NCBI GenBank assembly: GCA_009691725.1
Contig: SIAP01000004.1
Location: forward strand, 1-64,000
From: Phycisphaerales bacterium
GTDB taxonomy: Bacteria; Planctomycetota; Phycisphaerae; Phycisphaerales; SM1A02
Direction of reading: 5' to 3'
DNA: 64,000 nucleotides
Shown here: in pieces, positions 7,422 to 15,946 of the stretch
Layout of the letters: every line of letters begins with the position of its first letter
Numbering within the stretch: position 1 is the first letter of the stretch
Made by a program: the position numbers and the translations under genes
Notes under the pieces: generated by a model
What the model was told of the DNA's origin: nothing
What the model saw: the letters and a program-made list of their open reading frames with translations, nothing else
The model's database searches: none

Positions 7422-8594
7422 TCACGAGGCGCGTTCGATTCCCGTGCGGGAGAGAACCACTTCGAGTGCTTGGCAGACGAGAGATACTTCTCGCGTGGTC
7501 ATCGATGTGAACATCGGGAGGGTCACCATTCTGTCACCAATGGATTCTGCAGTTGGGCAGTCACCCACTTTTGTTCCAAAGAGTTTCTGAACGTGCGGCA
7601 ACAAGTGCGCTGGCGGATAGTGATTTGCGGCGCCGACGTCGTGGCGATGCAATCCTGTGATCACCGCATCGCGATCATAGACGCCGAATCGATCGGAGAG
7701 TCGCACCCAGAAGAGCGGCCAGCACACTTGCGAATTCTCAAGGACATTTGGCAGGATGAGATCTGGATGCCCCGCCAGCGCACGGGTGTATGCGGCAGCC
7801 ACTTCCAGTCGTCGCGCCCGAATCTCGTCGAGTCTCCGCAGTTGACTCGATGCGAGAGCGGCGAGGGGCTCGGCAAATCGTGCATCAAACCCCAAGCCAG
7901 AGTGCATCATGATCATGCCCAAATCTGGAGATTGATTTGGGAAACTCTGACGATCGATACGCCCTTGATTCCGAAGCGCACGGCACGATGCTGCGAGTCG
8001 GTCGTCATTGGTGACGATGGCGCCACCTTCACCCGCGGCGATCGGGCGGTTTGGACCAAATCCGAAGACACTCAATCGGCCAAACTTGCCCACATTGTCA
8101 TTCCCAATGGTGGATCCGAGTCCCTCGGAAGCATGCTCCACCATGGCGATTTCTGATCGCGAGCAGAAACTGATGAGTTCTGGCAGCCCGGCAGGATTGC
8201 CAAGTACTGGAACTCCCAACACCGCCTTGGTTTTCGCGGTCACTAATCGCTCGGCATCCGTGACTCGTGCGTTGAGCGTTCGTGAATCGCAGTCCACAAA
8301 GATGGCGGTCGCTCCCACTGCGATGACGGCGTTGACATTCGACGCGAATGAAAGCGACGGAACGAGCACCTCATCACCAGGTCCCACCCCGAGGGCGCGC
8401 AAGCAAATCTCCAGCCCAGCTCCAGCACTTGACACGCCGATTGCAAAGGGGCGCCGAACAACGGTTGCAAGATGCGCTTCGAATTCCAAGAGCGCGCTCC
8501 CCATGGTGAGGGGCGATCCGCGGAGTGTGGCGAGCACCGCGTCTCGGTCTTCGTCTGTCAAATCCGGTTTGCTCAGTGGGATTTCGTATTTCAC
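7422..8594 (-). CDS. DegT/DnrJ/EryC1/StrS-family protein with substituted PLP residues
   Basis: A 390-residue fold-type I PLP-enzyme homologue of the sugar aminotransferase family (nucleotide-sugar or cell-envelope glycan pathways). Family landmarks are clear: IPLSKPDLTDED at the N terminus, a GVSSAGAGLEICL cofactor-loop equivalent, and GDEVLVPSLSFASNVNAV. Two key residues are replaced: the Asp that binds the PLP pyridine nitrogen (usually in EDAA) is His154 in VEHASEGLG, and the Schiff-base Lys (usually NK before TTGEGG) is Arg183 in PNRPIAAGEGG. Ordinary transamination is therefore unlikely; it may be a non-catalytic or regulatory paralogue, or a dehydratase-like variant. The GTG at 8594 overlaps the upstream stop as GTGA and fits the family N terminus better than the earlier ATG at 8654. 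Confidence 0.88.
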   Translation of the reverse strand: MKYEIPLSKPDLTDEDRDAVLATLRGSPLTMGSALLEFEAHLATVVRRPFAIGVSSAGAGLEICLRALGVGPGDEVLVPSLSFASNVNAVIAVGATAIFVDCDSRTLNARVTDAERLVTAKTKAVLGVPVLGNPAGLPELISFCSRSEIAMVEHASEGLGSTIGNDNVGKFGRLSVFGFGPNRPIAAGEGGAIVTNDDRLAASCRALRNQGRIDRQSFPNQSPDLGMIMMHSGLGFDARFAEPLAALASSQLRRLDEIRARRLEVAAAYTRALAGHPDLILPNVLENSQVCWPLFWVRLSDRFGVYDRDAVITGLHRHDVGAANHYPPAHLLPHVQKLFGTKVGDCPTAESIGDRMVTLPMFTSMTTREVSLVCQALEVVLSRTGIERAS

Positions 8595-10138
8595 TTGGGG
8601 TGCATCTGTGAGAGTGCCTGCTGGGACTTCCCGCTGTGTCTGGCAAAGAGCCACGCAGCCTGAACAAGGAGGGTGGGATCGAGATCGCCTCCGCCTGCCG
8701 CCACCACACCCAGCGCGGCCAGCCCTTCTGCAGAGAGTTTCTGATTCCCGCGTGCGATAGCCAGCACGGCGAGCGCATCGCCTCTGCGCGTCAGTGAACC
8801 TCGCACGCGTTCCGCAACTCCCGCAGCTTCGGGAGTGGCAGCGCTGCAGAGTGCGAGGATGAGCATCTCCTGAAGTTGTGTTTCAGAAGCTGATGCGACA
8901 ACGAGAGCCTCAATTGATGGCGGATCGACCACTGCCAGACGGCTCGCACAGTCCAGCACCGCACTTGACAGTGCCGGGGCGTTGACAGGCGCGGTCAGAA
9001 ATCGAACGAGCAGATGCTTCCACACTTCTGCGGCAAATGGCGCAGGAAGTGCTGCGGCACGTCGCACAGCCCACTCTGCACTCTGTCGATTCGCTCGATC
9101 AATGACAACTTCGAGCGACGACGCCAATGCCTTGGGATCGTTGGATGCATTCGCTTCGATTGCATCGGCGATGGCTTCCACCAGCGGTTCGCCATTTCGG
9201 ATGGATGATCCAAGACCCGCCTCGAGTCCCTTCTCCTGAGCCATCGCTTGAAGCCCTGCCCGAACGAGTGCAGACTGCCCACGCTCTTGCTGTGTGAATC
9301 GCTTCCATGCAGCCTGCCCCACTGCGGGATCGAGCACAAGCGCAGAGCCATTCACGATCATGCGGGTCTGCGCACTGAACGCCGGATCCGCAACAATCGC
9401 GACCATCGACCGAATTGGAGCGGACAGTCCATAGAGGAGTACTGCGCGGGCGAGTTCTGCCATCGCGAGGTTGCGGATCTCTGGAGTTCGCAACGAGAGT
9501 CGCATCGCAAATGCCTCCCAGGCTCCTTCATTTCCAGCTTCAAAGAGCAACGCTGCCGCGAGCCCGGCAATCTCATCCGATGGATCCGCTGCGGCTTCGC
9601 GCAACTGCGAGGGATCAAACGATTCGCCGTGGCGATGCAATTCGGCGTTGAGCACAACGCGATCGAGCACCGGCAATCCACTCGATTTCAGCAGCGTCCG
9701 AATGGTATTCGGGCTCATCAGTCGCAGTCCAACTCCATTTCGAATGGCAGTCGAGCGATCCTCGACGGCAGGGAGTTCGGCGACGAATGTCGGATTGATT
9801 TCACGATCCGCCGAAAGTTCCGCGAGTCCCAGGATGCCGTCAATGCGCGAACTCCAATGTGTTGACTTTCGAAGTGACTCGAAAAAGGGTTGCAACGCTG
9901 GATCCTTCAACGCGCGCAACGACACGATCAGGGCATGATGCTCGCCGTCGGTCGACCCTGATGCGCAGCGACGCAGCGTTGTGATGGCACCGTCAAAGTG
10001 ATCGGTTCGTGTGTGCTGCGCGATCGCACTGGTGGACCACGAAAGGAATGCGATCGAAACAACCACGCAAATCAATTCCCGTCCGATGCGGTGTCCTGCG
10101 CAGGGGAACCGTTGGTCGTGTTGGAAGGCGCACTGCAC
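8591..10138 (-). CDS. Secreted alpha-helical repeat protein, hypothetical
   Basis: A protein of up to 515 residues with an N-terminal hydrophobic export segment (ICVVVSIAFLSWSTSAIA) and then continuous Ala/Leu-rich helices resembling HEAT-type repeats, without catalytic motifs. It resembles in style the product of the gene at 4942 (helical repeats tracking VRNGVGLRL, EIAGLAAALLFEAG, LRTPEIRNLAMAELARAVL). The start is uncertain: the open frame begins at a GTG at 10138, while a TTG near 10075 would put a charged n-region directly before the hydrophobic core. It is translationally coupled (GTGA) to the downstream DegT-family gene. Function unknown. Confidence 0.7.
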   Translation of the reverse strand: MQCAFQHDQRFPCAGHRIGRELICVVVSIAFLSWSTSAIAQHTRTDHFDGAITTLRRCASGSTDGEHHALIVSLRALKDPALQPFFESLRKSTHWSSRIDGILGLAELSADREINPTFVAELPAVEDRSTAIRNGVGLRLMSPNTIRTLLKSSGLPVLDRVVLNAELHRHGESFDPSQLREAAADPSDEIAGLAAALLFEAGNEGAWEAFAMRLSLRTPEIRNLAMAELARAVLLYGLSAPIRSMVAIVADPAFSAQTRMIVNGSALVLDPAVGQAAWKRFTQQERGQSALVRAGLQAMAQEKGLEAGLGSSIRNGEPLVEAIADAIEANASNDPKALASSLEVVIDRANRQSAEWAVRRAAALPAPFAAEVWKHLLVRFLTAPVNAPALSSAVLDCASRLAVVDPPSIEALVVASASETQLQEMLILALCSAATPEAAGVAERVRGSLTRRGDALAVLAIARGNQKLSAEGLAALGVVAAGGGDLDPTLLVQAAWLFARHSGKSQQALSQMHPK

Positions 10139-10173
10139 AGACGAAGTGTAACGAAATCACTCCTCGAAATGAA

Positions 10174-11655
10174 TCACGGTTGCGCACGAAGCACCGCACG
10201 TCGTGTGCGTTCGACGAGTTCGGCCGCGCTCAATTGGTCGTCGCGCACCGCGAGCATGGCCGATTCGCAGACCAATGTCCGAAAGCGGGCGGCAGCGGCG
10301 TGAATGGTCGAGTGACTCGACCTGCCGAGTGCCTGCGCAATCTCAGGGTAGGAGTGCGTGGTCATTTCACGAGCGAGGTGTGTCGCCAGTCCCCGTGCAG
10401 TCACCACGCGACGATGGCGTCCGGTGCTCATCAGATCTTCGCGCTCAACTCCAGTCGTTGCGCAGACCGCATGAACGATTTCAGCCATTCGCACGGGTCG
10501 GCCGGACTGCGACGAGGTGCTCTTTCCAAGGGCTCTCTCCACGAGAATCTGTCCATGGCTCAGCGATGTGCCATCGAGCGCCGCCACTGCCGCAACCGTC
10601 ATCACTGCTCCCTCGAGTTCACGGATGCTCGTCCCAGTTCGATCGATCAGTGTCTCGATCGCAGCAGGGGGCATCGAGAGTCCGCGGCGCAGTGCGAAGC
10701 GCGTTGCGAGCGCGAAGCGCGTCGCACGGTCTGGGTCGTCGACTCGCACCACCATCCCAGAGAGGAAACGACTCACGAGTGGTGCACTGAACTTCGCAAC
10801 CTGCCGAGGGTGGGCATCGGATGCCATCACCACTCTCGCGCCGTGGAATCCAATCGCGTCAATGGTGTGCATGCATTCGGTCTGCGTCGCCGACTTGTTC
10901 GAGAGGAAGTGCACATCGTCGATGGCGAGCAGGTCGAGCCGTCGGGTCTTGCGCCGAAACTGTTCGATCGTTCCCTCGCGGATCGCAGCGATGTAATCGT
11001 TGGTGAATTGCTCTGCCGTTGCATATCGGATCTTTGCGCAGGGCTGAAGTTCCTGGAGTCGTCTGCAAAGCGCCTGCAACAGGTGAGTCTTTCCAACCCC
11101 ACATGATCCATGCAGGAAGAGCAATCGAAGGTGGCTCGGATCTCCTTCCGCGATCTGGCGCGCACTCTCGTAGGCAAGTCGATTGGGTGCGGCGACAAGG
11201 AAGTCGTCGAATCTCCGCCAGCCTGCGCCACCATCGTCCCTGAAGATGGACTTCGCAGTGGTGCGAGAGGTGCGGGTTGGGAACTGCGCGGCGCGCGACT
11301 CGTGGGAATCGAACTCAACCTCCCTGCGTGGCGTCTGCGGCGAGGCGTTCCGCAAAGCATCCGCGGGGGAGATCACCGGTTGGACGCGAATGGTGACCTT
11401 TGAGAGTCCACAATCGCATGAATCTGCGCACTCTGTGATTGCCACTCGAAAATGTCGATCAATCCAGTCGGCTGCAAACTGGGTTTGTGCAGTCAAGCGC
11501 AACTCCCCAGACAAGATTTCAAATCGCACGGAGTTCTGGAACCAGAGTTCATACTTGCGATCACCAATCCGGCAGCGCAATGCGCTCTGCATCAGTTCGA
11601 TGGTCTTTGGGTGGTCTGATTCGCGAGGATCGCAGGCGCGTAGTTGAGGAATCAT
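10174..11655 (-). CDS. dnaA: Chromosomal replication initiator protein DnaA
   Basis: A 493-residue DnaA. Domain I (about residues 15-90) has the KYELWF segment and the DnaB/DiaA-type fold. Domain II is a short linker. The AAA+ domain III has Walker A HGSCGVGKTH, Walker B LDLLAIDDVHFL, the initiator-specific motif region and the sensor segments. Domain IV ends with the box-binding helix-turn-helix signature SYPEIAQALGRSSHSTIHAA. The ATG at 11655 has GGAG five bases upstream and is used here; in-frame ATGs at 11670, 11679 and 11703 are alternatives. dnaN, recF and gyrB are not adjacent. The neighbours are a secreted repeat protein downstream and a GNAT gene upstream, so this is not the classical dnaA-dnaN-recF layout. 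Confidence 0.95.
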   Translation of the reverse strand: MIPQLRACDPRESDHPKTIELMQSALRCRIGDRKYELWFQNSVRFEILSGELRLTAQTQFAADWIDRHFRVAITECADSCDCGLSKVTIRVQPVISPADALRNASPQTPRREVEFDSHESRAAQFPTRTSRTTAKSIFRDDGGAGWRRFDDFLVAAPNRLAYESARQIAEGDPSHLRLLFLHGSCGVGKTHLLQALCRRLQELQPCAKIRYATAEQFTNDYIAAIREGTIEQFRRKTRRLDLLAIDDVHFLSNKSATQTECMHTIDAIGFHGARVVMASDAHPRQVAKFSAPLVSRFLSGMVVRVDDPDRATRFALATRFALRRGLSMPPAAIETLIDRTGTSIRELEGAVMTVAAVAALDGTSLSHGQILVERALGKSTSSQSGRPVRMAEIVHAVCATTGVEREDLMSTGRHRRVVTARGLATHLAREMTTHSYPEIAQALGRSSHSTIHAAAARFRTLVCESAMLAVRDDQLSAAELVERTRRAVLRAQP

Positions 11656-11844
11656 GCAGGCTCCAGACATTCGTGTCATTTCTCCAGCCAACGAGACCAC
11701 CATGCCGAGGGATCACCTCGATCAGCGCCTCGAGAACCACTTCAATTGAGTCGGATCCTTCCACGACTGCATCTGACTCGCGAGGCTCTCCAGAGAGATC
11801 AACTCGTCGGTCACATGACTCGCCCGCTCGTCCGTGAGTGGCGG

Positions 11845-12005
11845 AATGAAAAAGTTATCCCATCTTCACGCGCTCATCTGGCATCCGCGAAGGATCTTTC
11901 CTCTGACGCGCTCTAAACCCGCCTGTGCGAAAACACTAGGAGCGCACACCAATCATCGCATCAAGGTCTGGCGTACTTGTCCACCGCAGGTGGATAAGTG
12001 GTGGG
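11845..12005. promoter_or_regulatory. DnaA-box-like sites upstream of dnaA (possible oriC or autoregulatory region)
   Basis: The 365 bases between dnaA and the GNAT gene contain no supported gene. They hold three sequences near the DnaA box TTATNCACA: TTATCCCAT (11855-11863), TTGTCCACC (11977-11985) and, reversed, TTATCCACC (11989-11997). The last two form an inverted pair around GCA. A short A-rich patch precedes the first. This fits DnaA autoregulation or a small origin, but box number and AT richness are low for a full oriC. Confidence 0.4.
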
Positions 12006-12020
12006 TTGCACTCCACCCGG

Positions 12021-12938
12021 TCACATCGGGACGGCGGCGACGAGTGCCGCTCGACGCAATCGTGCGGAAAACCCGCGCGATTTGTAGAGTTTCATCGCCG
12101 GATGATTCGACTCGTCGCATGCCAACGCGACAGTGCGCCCGCTGCAACGCGCAATTCCATTCAGTGCGCGATCGAGGAGCAGTCCGGCAAGTCCCCGTCC
12201 GCGCGCCTGTGGCGCAATTCCGAAGTACACCAACTCCACGCAGTTCGATGTGGGAATCTCACTCATCATGGAGACGCCTGCGGGGACGCCATTCATGCGC
12301 AAGATCAGCCAGTTTTCTGGATCGACGACCCCTGTATGGAGGTGGCCATCCAAGATGTCTGCCGTGCGACGCAGTGTGGAAAGTCCAGGGCAATCAAGAG
12401 AATCAACATAGGTCGCCTCCAGCAACATCTCCAGACCGTGGCGATCATGTGGATCCCACGGATGAATCGTGATGTTCGCTGGAAACTCTGCTACCGCACA
12501 ATCCGGCTGCGCCCGATGGACCAGTTCCAGATAGGCAAGGGTGCCAATCGACCTCATTCCGCCCCGTGAGAACATTTGGAGGTCATCGGCTCGCAGCGGT
12601 TCGACAAGCGTCTGCACCAGTGCCGCCTGCAGTTGGTTTCCGCAGTTGATCGCTCTCTGGACGAGCATCGCTCCCAATCGTCGATCGTTCTCGCACGTCG
12701 CCGGGGTCACGGTCAACATTGCAGTTCGTCCCGGGGAGCGGCTCAAGAGAGCGGCATGAGTGCACTGTGCGCGATTGTTCACAACAGCGAGAATCAGTTC
12801 TTCATGGGGATCTATCTGTCGGTTGATGGCGCGTGCTGCGCGCAGTTGCGACCCTCCAAAGGCGGCCGTGATCGCCTGCGTTCGCAGGTCATCGGCGACG
12901 ATGACGATCTCAACGGAGCCACTCGATGATCGAGTCAT
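12021..12938 (-). CDS. GNAT-family N-acetyltransferase
   Basis: A 305-residue protein with a recognisable GNAT domain in its C-terminal half. ELVYFGIAPQARGRGLAGLLLDRAL contains the acetyl-CoA pyrophosphate-binding R/QxxGxG/A loop (motif A), and ALACDESNHPAMKLYKSRGF is the usual motif B ending. The N-terminal 140 residues look like a diverged second GNAT-like domain (LRADDLQMFSRGGMRSIGTLAYL), as in tandem-GNAT enzymes such as mycothiol synthase. Substrate unknown. It lies upstream of dnaA on the same strand and diverges from the secreted protein at 12980 with a gap of about 40 bases. The exact start is uncertain. Confidence 0.8.
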   Translation of the reverse strand: MTRSSSGSVEIVIVADDLRTQAITAAFGGSQLRAARAINRQIDPHEELILAVVNNRAQCTHAALLSRSPGRTAMLTVTPATCENDRRLGAMLVQRAINCGNQLQAALVQTLVEPLRADDLQMFSRGGMRSIGTLAYLELVHRAQPDCAVAEFPANITIHPWDPHDRHGLEMLLEATYVDSLDCPGLSTLRRTADILDGHLHTGVVDPENWLILRMNGVPAGVSMMSEIPTSNCVELVYFGIAPQARGRGLAGLLLDRALNGIARCSGRTVALACDESNHPAMKLYKSRGFSARLRRAALVAAVPM

Positions 12939-12979
12939 TCGATGAGCCTAGCACTCGTGAGGGGCGCTACACTCTCTCG

Positions 12980-13675
12980 ATGATGTGTTCGCCACGAAAT
13001 GCCCTCGGGATCATGCTCGTTCTTGTGGCAACGGTTGCGTTCACCCATGCGCAAGATTCTGGCGCGCAAGCGCCCAAGATTGTGCCACCGGTCGCGCCTC
13101 CACAACCAGCCGTTCCAGAGCCAATTCAACCAGCGCTGACCCTGCCCCCAGAACCTGCAACGGGGAAGTGGCAACTCGATTTTTATCCAGGCGAATTGCG
13201 CCTCTACATCGATCCACAAACTGGCAAGGGCTTCTGGTATTTCACCTACAAGGTTGTGAATCGAACTGGGCTTGATCGATGGTGGGGACCGCGGTTTGAG
13301 ATGATGGATGACCAGGGTCGGTTGCGTCGATCTGGGAAAGACATTTCGATGGTGACGCTCAACCGCATTGAGGCTCTGATCGGAAACAAACTCGTCGAAG
13401 ATCAATACGAAGTCCAAGGCGAGATCCATCAAGGGGAGGAGCATGCCAAGGAGAGCTTTGTCGTGTGGAACGCGGAGCCGCTCGATGCGACTCAGCTCCA
13501 TCTGTTCGTTCGTGGAATGTCCAGTGAACTCAAGCGAGTGCCAAATCCCAGCGGCGGTGGAGAACCCATCTTGATGTACAAGTCGATGAAACTGGACTTT
13601 CGCGTCGTTGGTGATCCAGTGGCATTTGGATCGAAACCAGTTCCATGTGAACAGACGCAGTGGGTTCTTCGATAG
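12980..13675 (+). CDS. Secreted planctomycete hypothetical protein
   Basis: A 231-residue protein with a signal peptide (MMCSPRNALGIMLVLVATVAF then THAQ). A Pro/Ala-rich linker (residues about 30-65) leads to a compact domain beginning WQLDFYPGELRLYIDPQTGKGFWYFTYKVVNRTG, which looks like an immunoglobulin-like beta-sandwich. It continues with GPRFEMMDDQGRLRRSGKDI and IHQGEEHAKESFVVWN and ends with LKLDFRV-type strands. No catalytic motif was recognised. GAGGGG lies about 17 bases upstream of two tandem ATGs (12980 and 12983), and the earlier start is given. Likely periplasmic; function unknown. Confidence 0.75.
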   Translation: MMCSPRNALGIMLVLVATVAFTHAQDSGAQAPKIVPPVAPPQPAVPEPIQPALTLPPEPATGKWQLDFYPGELRLYIDPQTGKGFWYFTYKVVNRTGLDRWWGPRFEMMDDQGRLRRSGKDISMVTLNRIEALIGNKLVEDQYEVQGEIHQGEEHAKESFVVWNAEPLDATQLHLFVRGMSSELKRVPNPSGGGEPILMYKSMKLDFRVVGDPVAFGSKPVPCEQTQWVLR

Positions 13676-13715
13676 CCATCGATGGGGGAGGGGCGAGCGT
13701 TGACTTGCGAGGGGG

Positions 13716-13744
13716 TTGCCGAAGAGCGATGGAATCCCTATGCT
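13716..13744 (+). promoter_or_regulatory. Sigma-70-type promoter for rpmA-obg
   Basis: TTGCCG (13716-13721), 17-base spacer, TATGCT (13739-13744), about 37 bases upstream of the rpmA ATG. It is the best -35/-10 pair in this gap and shows the operon begins at rpmA. Confidence 0.6.
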
Positions 13745-13780
13745 ATTGGGCTCGATCTGATCACCCTCGGAGCATCCACT

Positions 13781-14053
13781 ATGGCGCACAAAAAAGGTCA
13801 AGGTTCAACTCAAAACGGTCGCGACTCAAACGCGCAGTACCGCGGAATCAAACTGTTCGGCGGTCAAATCGCCCAAGCTGGCGCTGTGTTGGTCAGCCAG
13901 TGCGGAACCAAGTGGAAGGCCGGTTACCTCGTGCATCAGGGTCGTGACTACACGCTTACTGCACTCGTTGAAGGAAGCGTCCGTTTTCGTGGTCGGTCAG
14001 TCGACATTATCCCAAGCGATCCGAGCATTCCCAGACTTGCGATCGATCGCTGA
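13781..14053 (+). CDS. rpmA: 50S ribosomal protein bL27
   Basis: A 90-residue bL27, beginning [17 protein letters not shown]. The N-terminal tail reaches the peptidyl-transferase centre in the assembled ribosome. The [13 protein letters not shown] and GSVRF segments are diagnostic. It starts directly at the mature MAHKKG form, with no cleavable N-terminal extension of the Firmicutes type. The start has GGAG eight bases upstream. It is followed by obg as in most bacteria, but the usual upstream partner rplU (bL21) is absent here. Confidence 0.96.
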   Translation: MAHKKGQGSTQNGRDSNAQYRGIKLFGGQIAQAGAVLVSQCGTKWKAGYLVHQGRDYTLTALVEGSVRFRGRSVDIIPSDPSIPRLAIDR

Positions 14054-14120
14054 CGGCGGCACGTGTTACGTTCGTGCACGGCTCGGCGGCTCGTCGTAGC
14101 CCAACGGAAAGTCCCAATCC

Positions 14121-15182
14121 ATGTTTGTTGATACCGCAATCATCTCGATTCGCTCGGGAAAGGGTGGCGATGGCTGCATGCACCTCTTGCGTCTGAAAGG
14201 GAATGCCAAGGGCGGTCCAGATGGCGGCGACGGCGGAAAAGGGGGGGACATCATCGTCGTTGGTGATGCTCACGTTGACACGCTCATGGAGTTTGGCTTT
14301 CGCCCACACTGGTTTGCCAAGGATGGGGAAGGTGGCACGAAGAAGAACTGCGCGGGGAAGGCGGGCGCCGATTGCATTCTTCCGGTTCCGCTGGGCGCAC
14401 AGATTTTCGATGCGGACACCGATGCATTGCTGGCAGATGTCACGGAGGCTGGACAAACGGTGATCATTGCGCGCGGTGGCTTTGGTGGATTTGGGAACGA
14501 TCGGTTCAAGAGTCCTGTGCACCAGACACCAACGGAGTTCACTCCCGGAGGTGCTGCAATCGAACTTCGTCTGCGGCTCGAACTCCGACTGATCGCAGAT
14601 GTCGGACTCGTTGGACTCCCAAACGCTGGCAAGAGCACTTTTCTTCGGGCGACCACGCGAGCCAACCCAAAGGTCGCCGACTATCCCTTCACAACGCTCG
14701 CTCCGCAGTTAGGTATCGCTGAACTTTCGGATGACCGCCGACTCGTTCTTGCTGACCTTCCTGGATTGATCGAGGGGGCATCACAAGGCGTCGGCTTGGG
14801 GCATGAGTTTCTCCGTCACATCGAACGAACGCGTGTGATCTTGCATGTGCTCGACGTTGCGCCGACCGATGGCAGTGACCCAGCAGAGAACCACAGGGTC
14901 ATCCGCCGCGAACTTGCCGAGTTCTCTGAACACCTCGCACGGACACCAGAAATCGTCGTGTTGAACAAGATTGATCTCATTCCCCAAGCGGATCGAGATG
15001 ACTTCTTGCGCGAGCTGGTGGAGCGACTTGTTCAGACTCGAGGGGTTCACCCGCTCTTGGCAAGTGGTGCCAGTGGAGTGGGAGTGCGCGCAGTCCTCGA
15101 AGCAACATGGGACCTCGCTCGGCGCATGCGAGACCAGGCTGGTGCGACTGGGGCTACTCCTCGTCAAACTTGCGATGGATGA
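14121..15182 (+). CDS. obg: GTPase Obg/CgtA
   Basis: A 353-residue ribosome-associated GTPase involved in 50S assembly and stress control. The glycine-rich Obg fold spans residues 1-158 (FVDTAIISIRSGKGGDG, PDGGDGGKGGD). The G domain follows, with G1 GLPNAGKST, switch I and G2 DYPFTTLAP, G3 DLPGLIEGA, and G4 NKIDL near residue 290. G5 is SGASGVG, the SAxxxxG type. The protein ends about 15 residues after the G domain and lacks the OCT domain of some Obg proteins. It is encoded 67 bases after rpmA. Its 3' end overlaps the convergent ptsH gene by 29 bases. Confidence 0.96.
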   Translation: MFVDTAIISIRSGKGGDGCMHLLRLKGNAKGGPDGGDGGKGGDIIVVGDAHVDTLMEFGFRPHWFAKDGEGGTKKNCAGKAGADCILPVPLGAQIFDADTDALLADVTEAGQTVIIARGGFGGFGNDRFKSPVHQTPTEFTPGGAAIELRLRLELRLIADVGLVGLPNAGKSTFLRATTRANPKVADYPFTTLAPQLGIAELSDDRRLVLADLPGLIEGASQGVGLGHEFLRHIERTRVILHVLDVAPTDGSDPAENHRVIRRELAEFSEHLARTPEIVVLNKIDLIPQADRDDFLRELVERLVQTRGVHPLLASGASGVGVRAVLEATWDLARRMRDQAGATGATPRQTCDG

Positions 15183-15426
15183 GATCGCAGAGCGCTGCCA
15201 GTGCGTGAACATCGTCAGTGCCTTCGCAGCGAATCTCGATGGACGTTCCAGAAGTCGCCGCTAACAGGAGCATCTGCATGATGCTCTTGCCATCGACCCA
15301 TTCGTCCGAATCGGTGCGTCGAACTCCGACAGTCGACTCGAAGCCATTTGCCATCTGAACAAAGGCCATCGCCGGGCGCGCGTGCAGCCCGAGCTGATTA
15401 CAGATGATCGCCAGGTCGCTCGCCAC
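15154..15426 (-). CDS. ptsH: HPr-family phosphocarrier protein
   Basis: A 90-residue HPr. The phosphorylatable His lies in GLHARPAMAF (near residue 15), and the second conserved block is VDGKSIMQMLLLA, with Ser at the position modified by HPr kinase in some phyla. HPr relays phosphate from enzyme I to EIIA proteins. The gene sits 9 bases after ptsN and in the same direction as hpf-ptsN, so it is most likely the NPr-like carrier of a nitrogen-type regulatory PTS rather than part of sugar transport. No EI, EIIB or EIIC gene is present in the window. Confidence 0.92.
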   Translation of the reverse strand: MASDLAIICNQLGLHARPAMAFVQMANGFESTVGVRRTDSDEWVDGKSIMQMLLLAATSGTSIEIRCEGTDDVHALAALCDLIHRKFDEE

Positions 15427-15435
15427 GAAAGCAAC

Positions 15436-15912
15436 TCAACGCCGAAACGGCGCGGCATCCGTTTCATCCAAGAGTGTCGTGACATCGTCGACATTTCGTG
15501 CCTGCCGAAGGAAGCGGCGGAAGGACTCTTGACTCAACGCGCCAAAAATCGTCTCCATTGCATTGAGATGAGCTTCTGGGTCGGAGAGGGGGCTCAGCAT
15601 GAAGACGATCGAGTTCACTGGCAGTCGGTCGAGTGAGTTGAAGTCGATTCCGGTCGAAGAGAGTCCGATTGCTGCGAAGGGCTTTTTGACAAGCGCGGTC
15701 TTGGCATGGGGAACTGCGACACCGTGCCCAAATCCTGTTGTGCCCTTGCGTTCCCGTGCGATCGTTTCCTTGAGCAGGAGCGCCCGCGAATCCTGATCCA
15801 CGACTCCTCCAACGATCAAGCTGTCGATGAGCTCTCCGATGGCGAGATCTCGCTTGCTCGTTTGCAATGCTGGAAGAATCGCTGTTGTGACAATGATGTC
15901 GCGAAGTTTCAT
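15436..15912 (-). CDS. ptsN: PTS EIIA-Ntr (PtsN) domain protein
   Basis: A 158-residue EIIA of the fructose/nitrogen type. The phosphorylation site is in GFGHGVAVPHAKT, with the second His of the motif as phospho-acceptor. IGELIDSLIVGG and SIVFMLSPLSDPEAHLNAM are standard family blocks. The open frame reads further upstream, but conserved sequence begins at the ATG at 15912 (MKLRDIIVTTAI). Phosphorylated via HPr; in other bacteria it adjusts potassium transport and stress sigma-factor signalling. It lies between hpf and ptsH in the order also seen in the rpoN-hpf-ptsN-rapZ-npr loci of Proteobacteria, though rpoN is missing here. Confidence 0.93.
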   Translation of the reverse strand: MKLRDIIVTTAILPALQTSKRDLAIGELIDSLIVGGVVDQDSRALLLKETIARERKGTTGFGHGVAVPHAKTALVKKPFAAIGLSSTGIDFNSLDRLPVNSIVFMLSPLSDPEAHLNAMETIFGALSQESFRRFLRQARNVDDVTTLLDETDAAPFRR

Positions 15913-15946
15913 TTGCAGCGAAGCATACCGATGCGCGGACGAGAGG

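Noticed and set aside
8008-8760. Plus-strand open frame opposite the DegT-family gene
   Set aside because: Shadow of the DegT gene, Ser/Thr-rich low-complexity translation.
10009-11106. Long plus-strand open frame opposite dnaA
   Set aside because: It is an antisense shadow of a strongly conserved dnaA; the translation is His/Arg/Cys-rich with no domain, and no ribosome-binding site.
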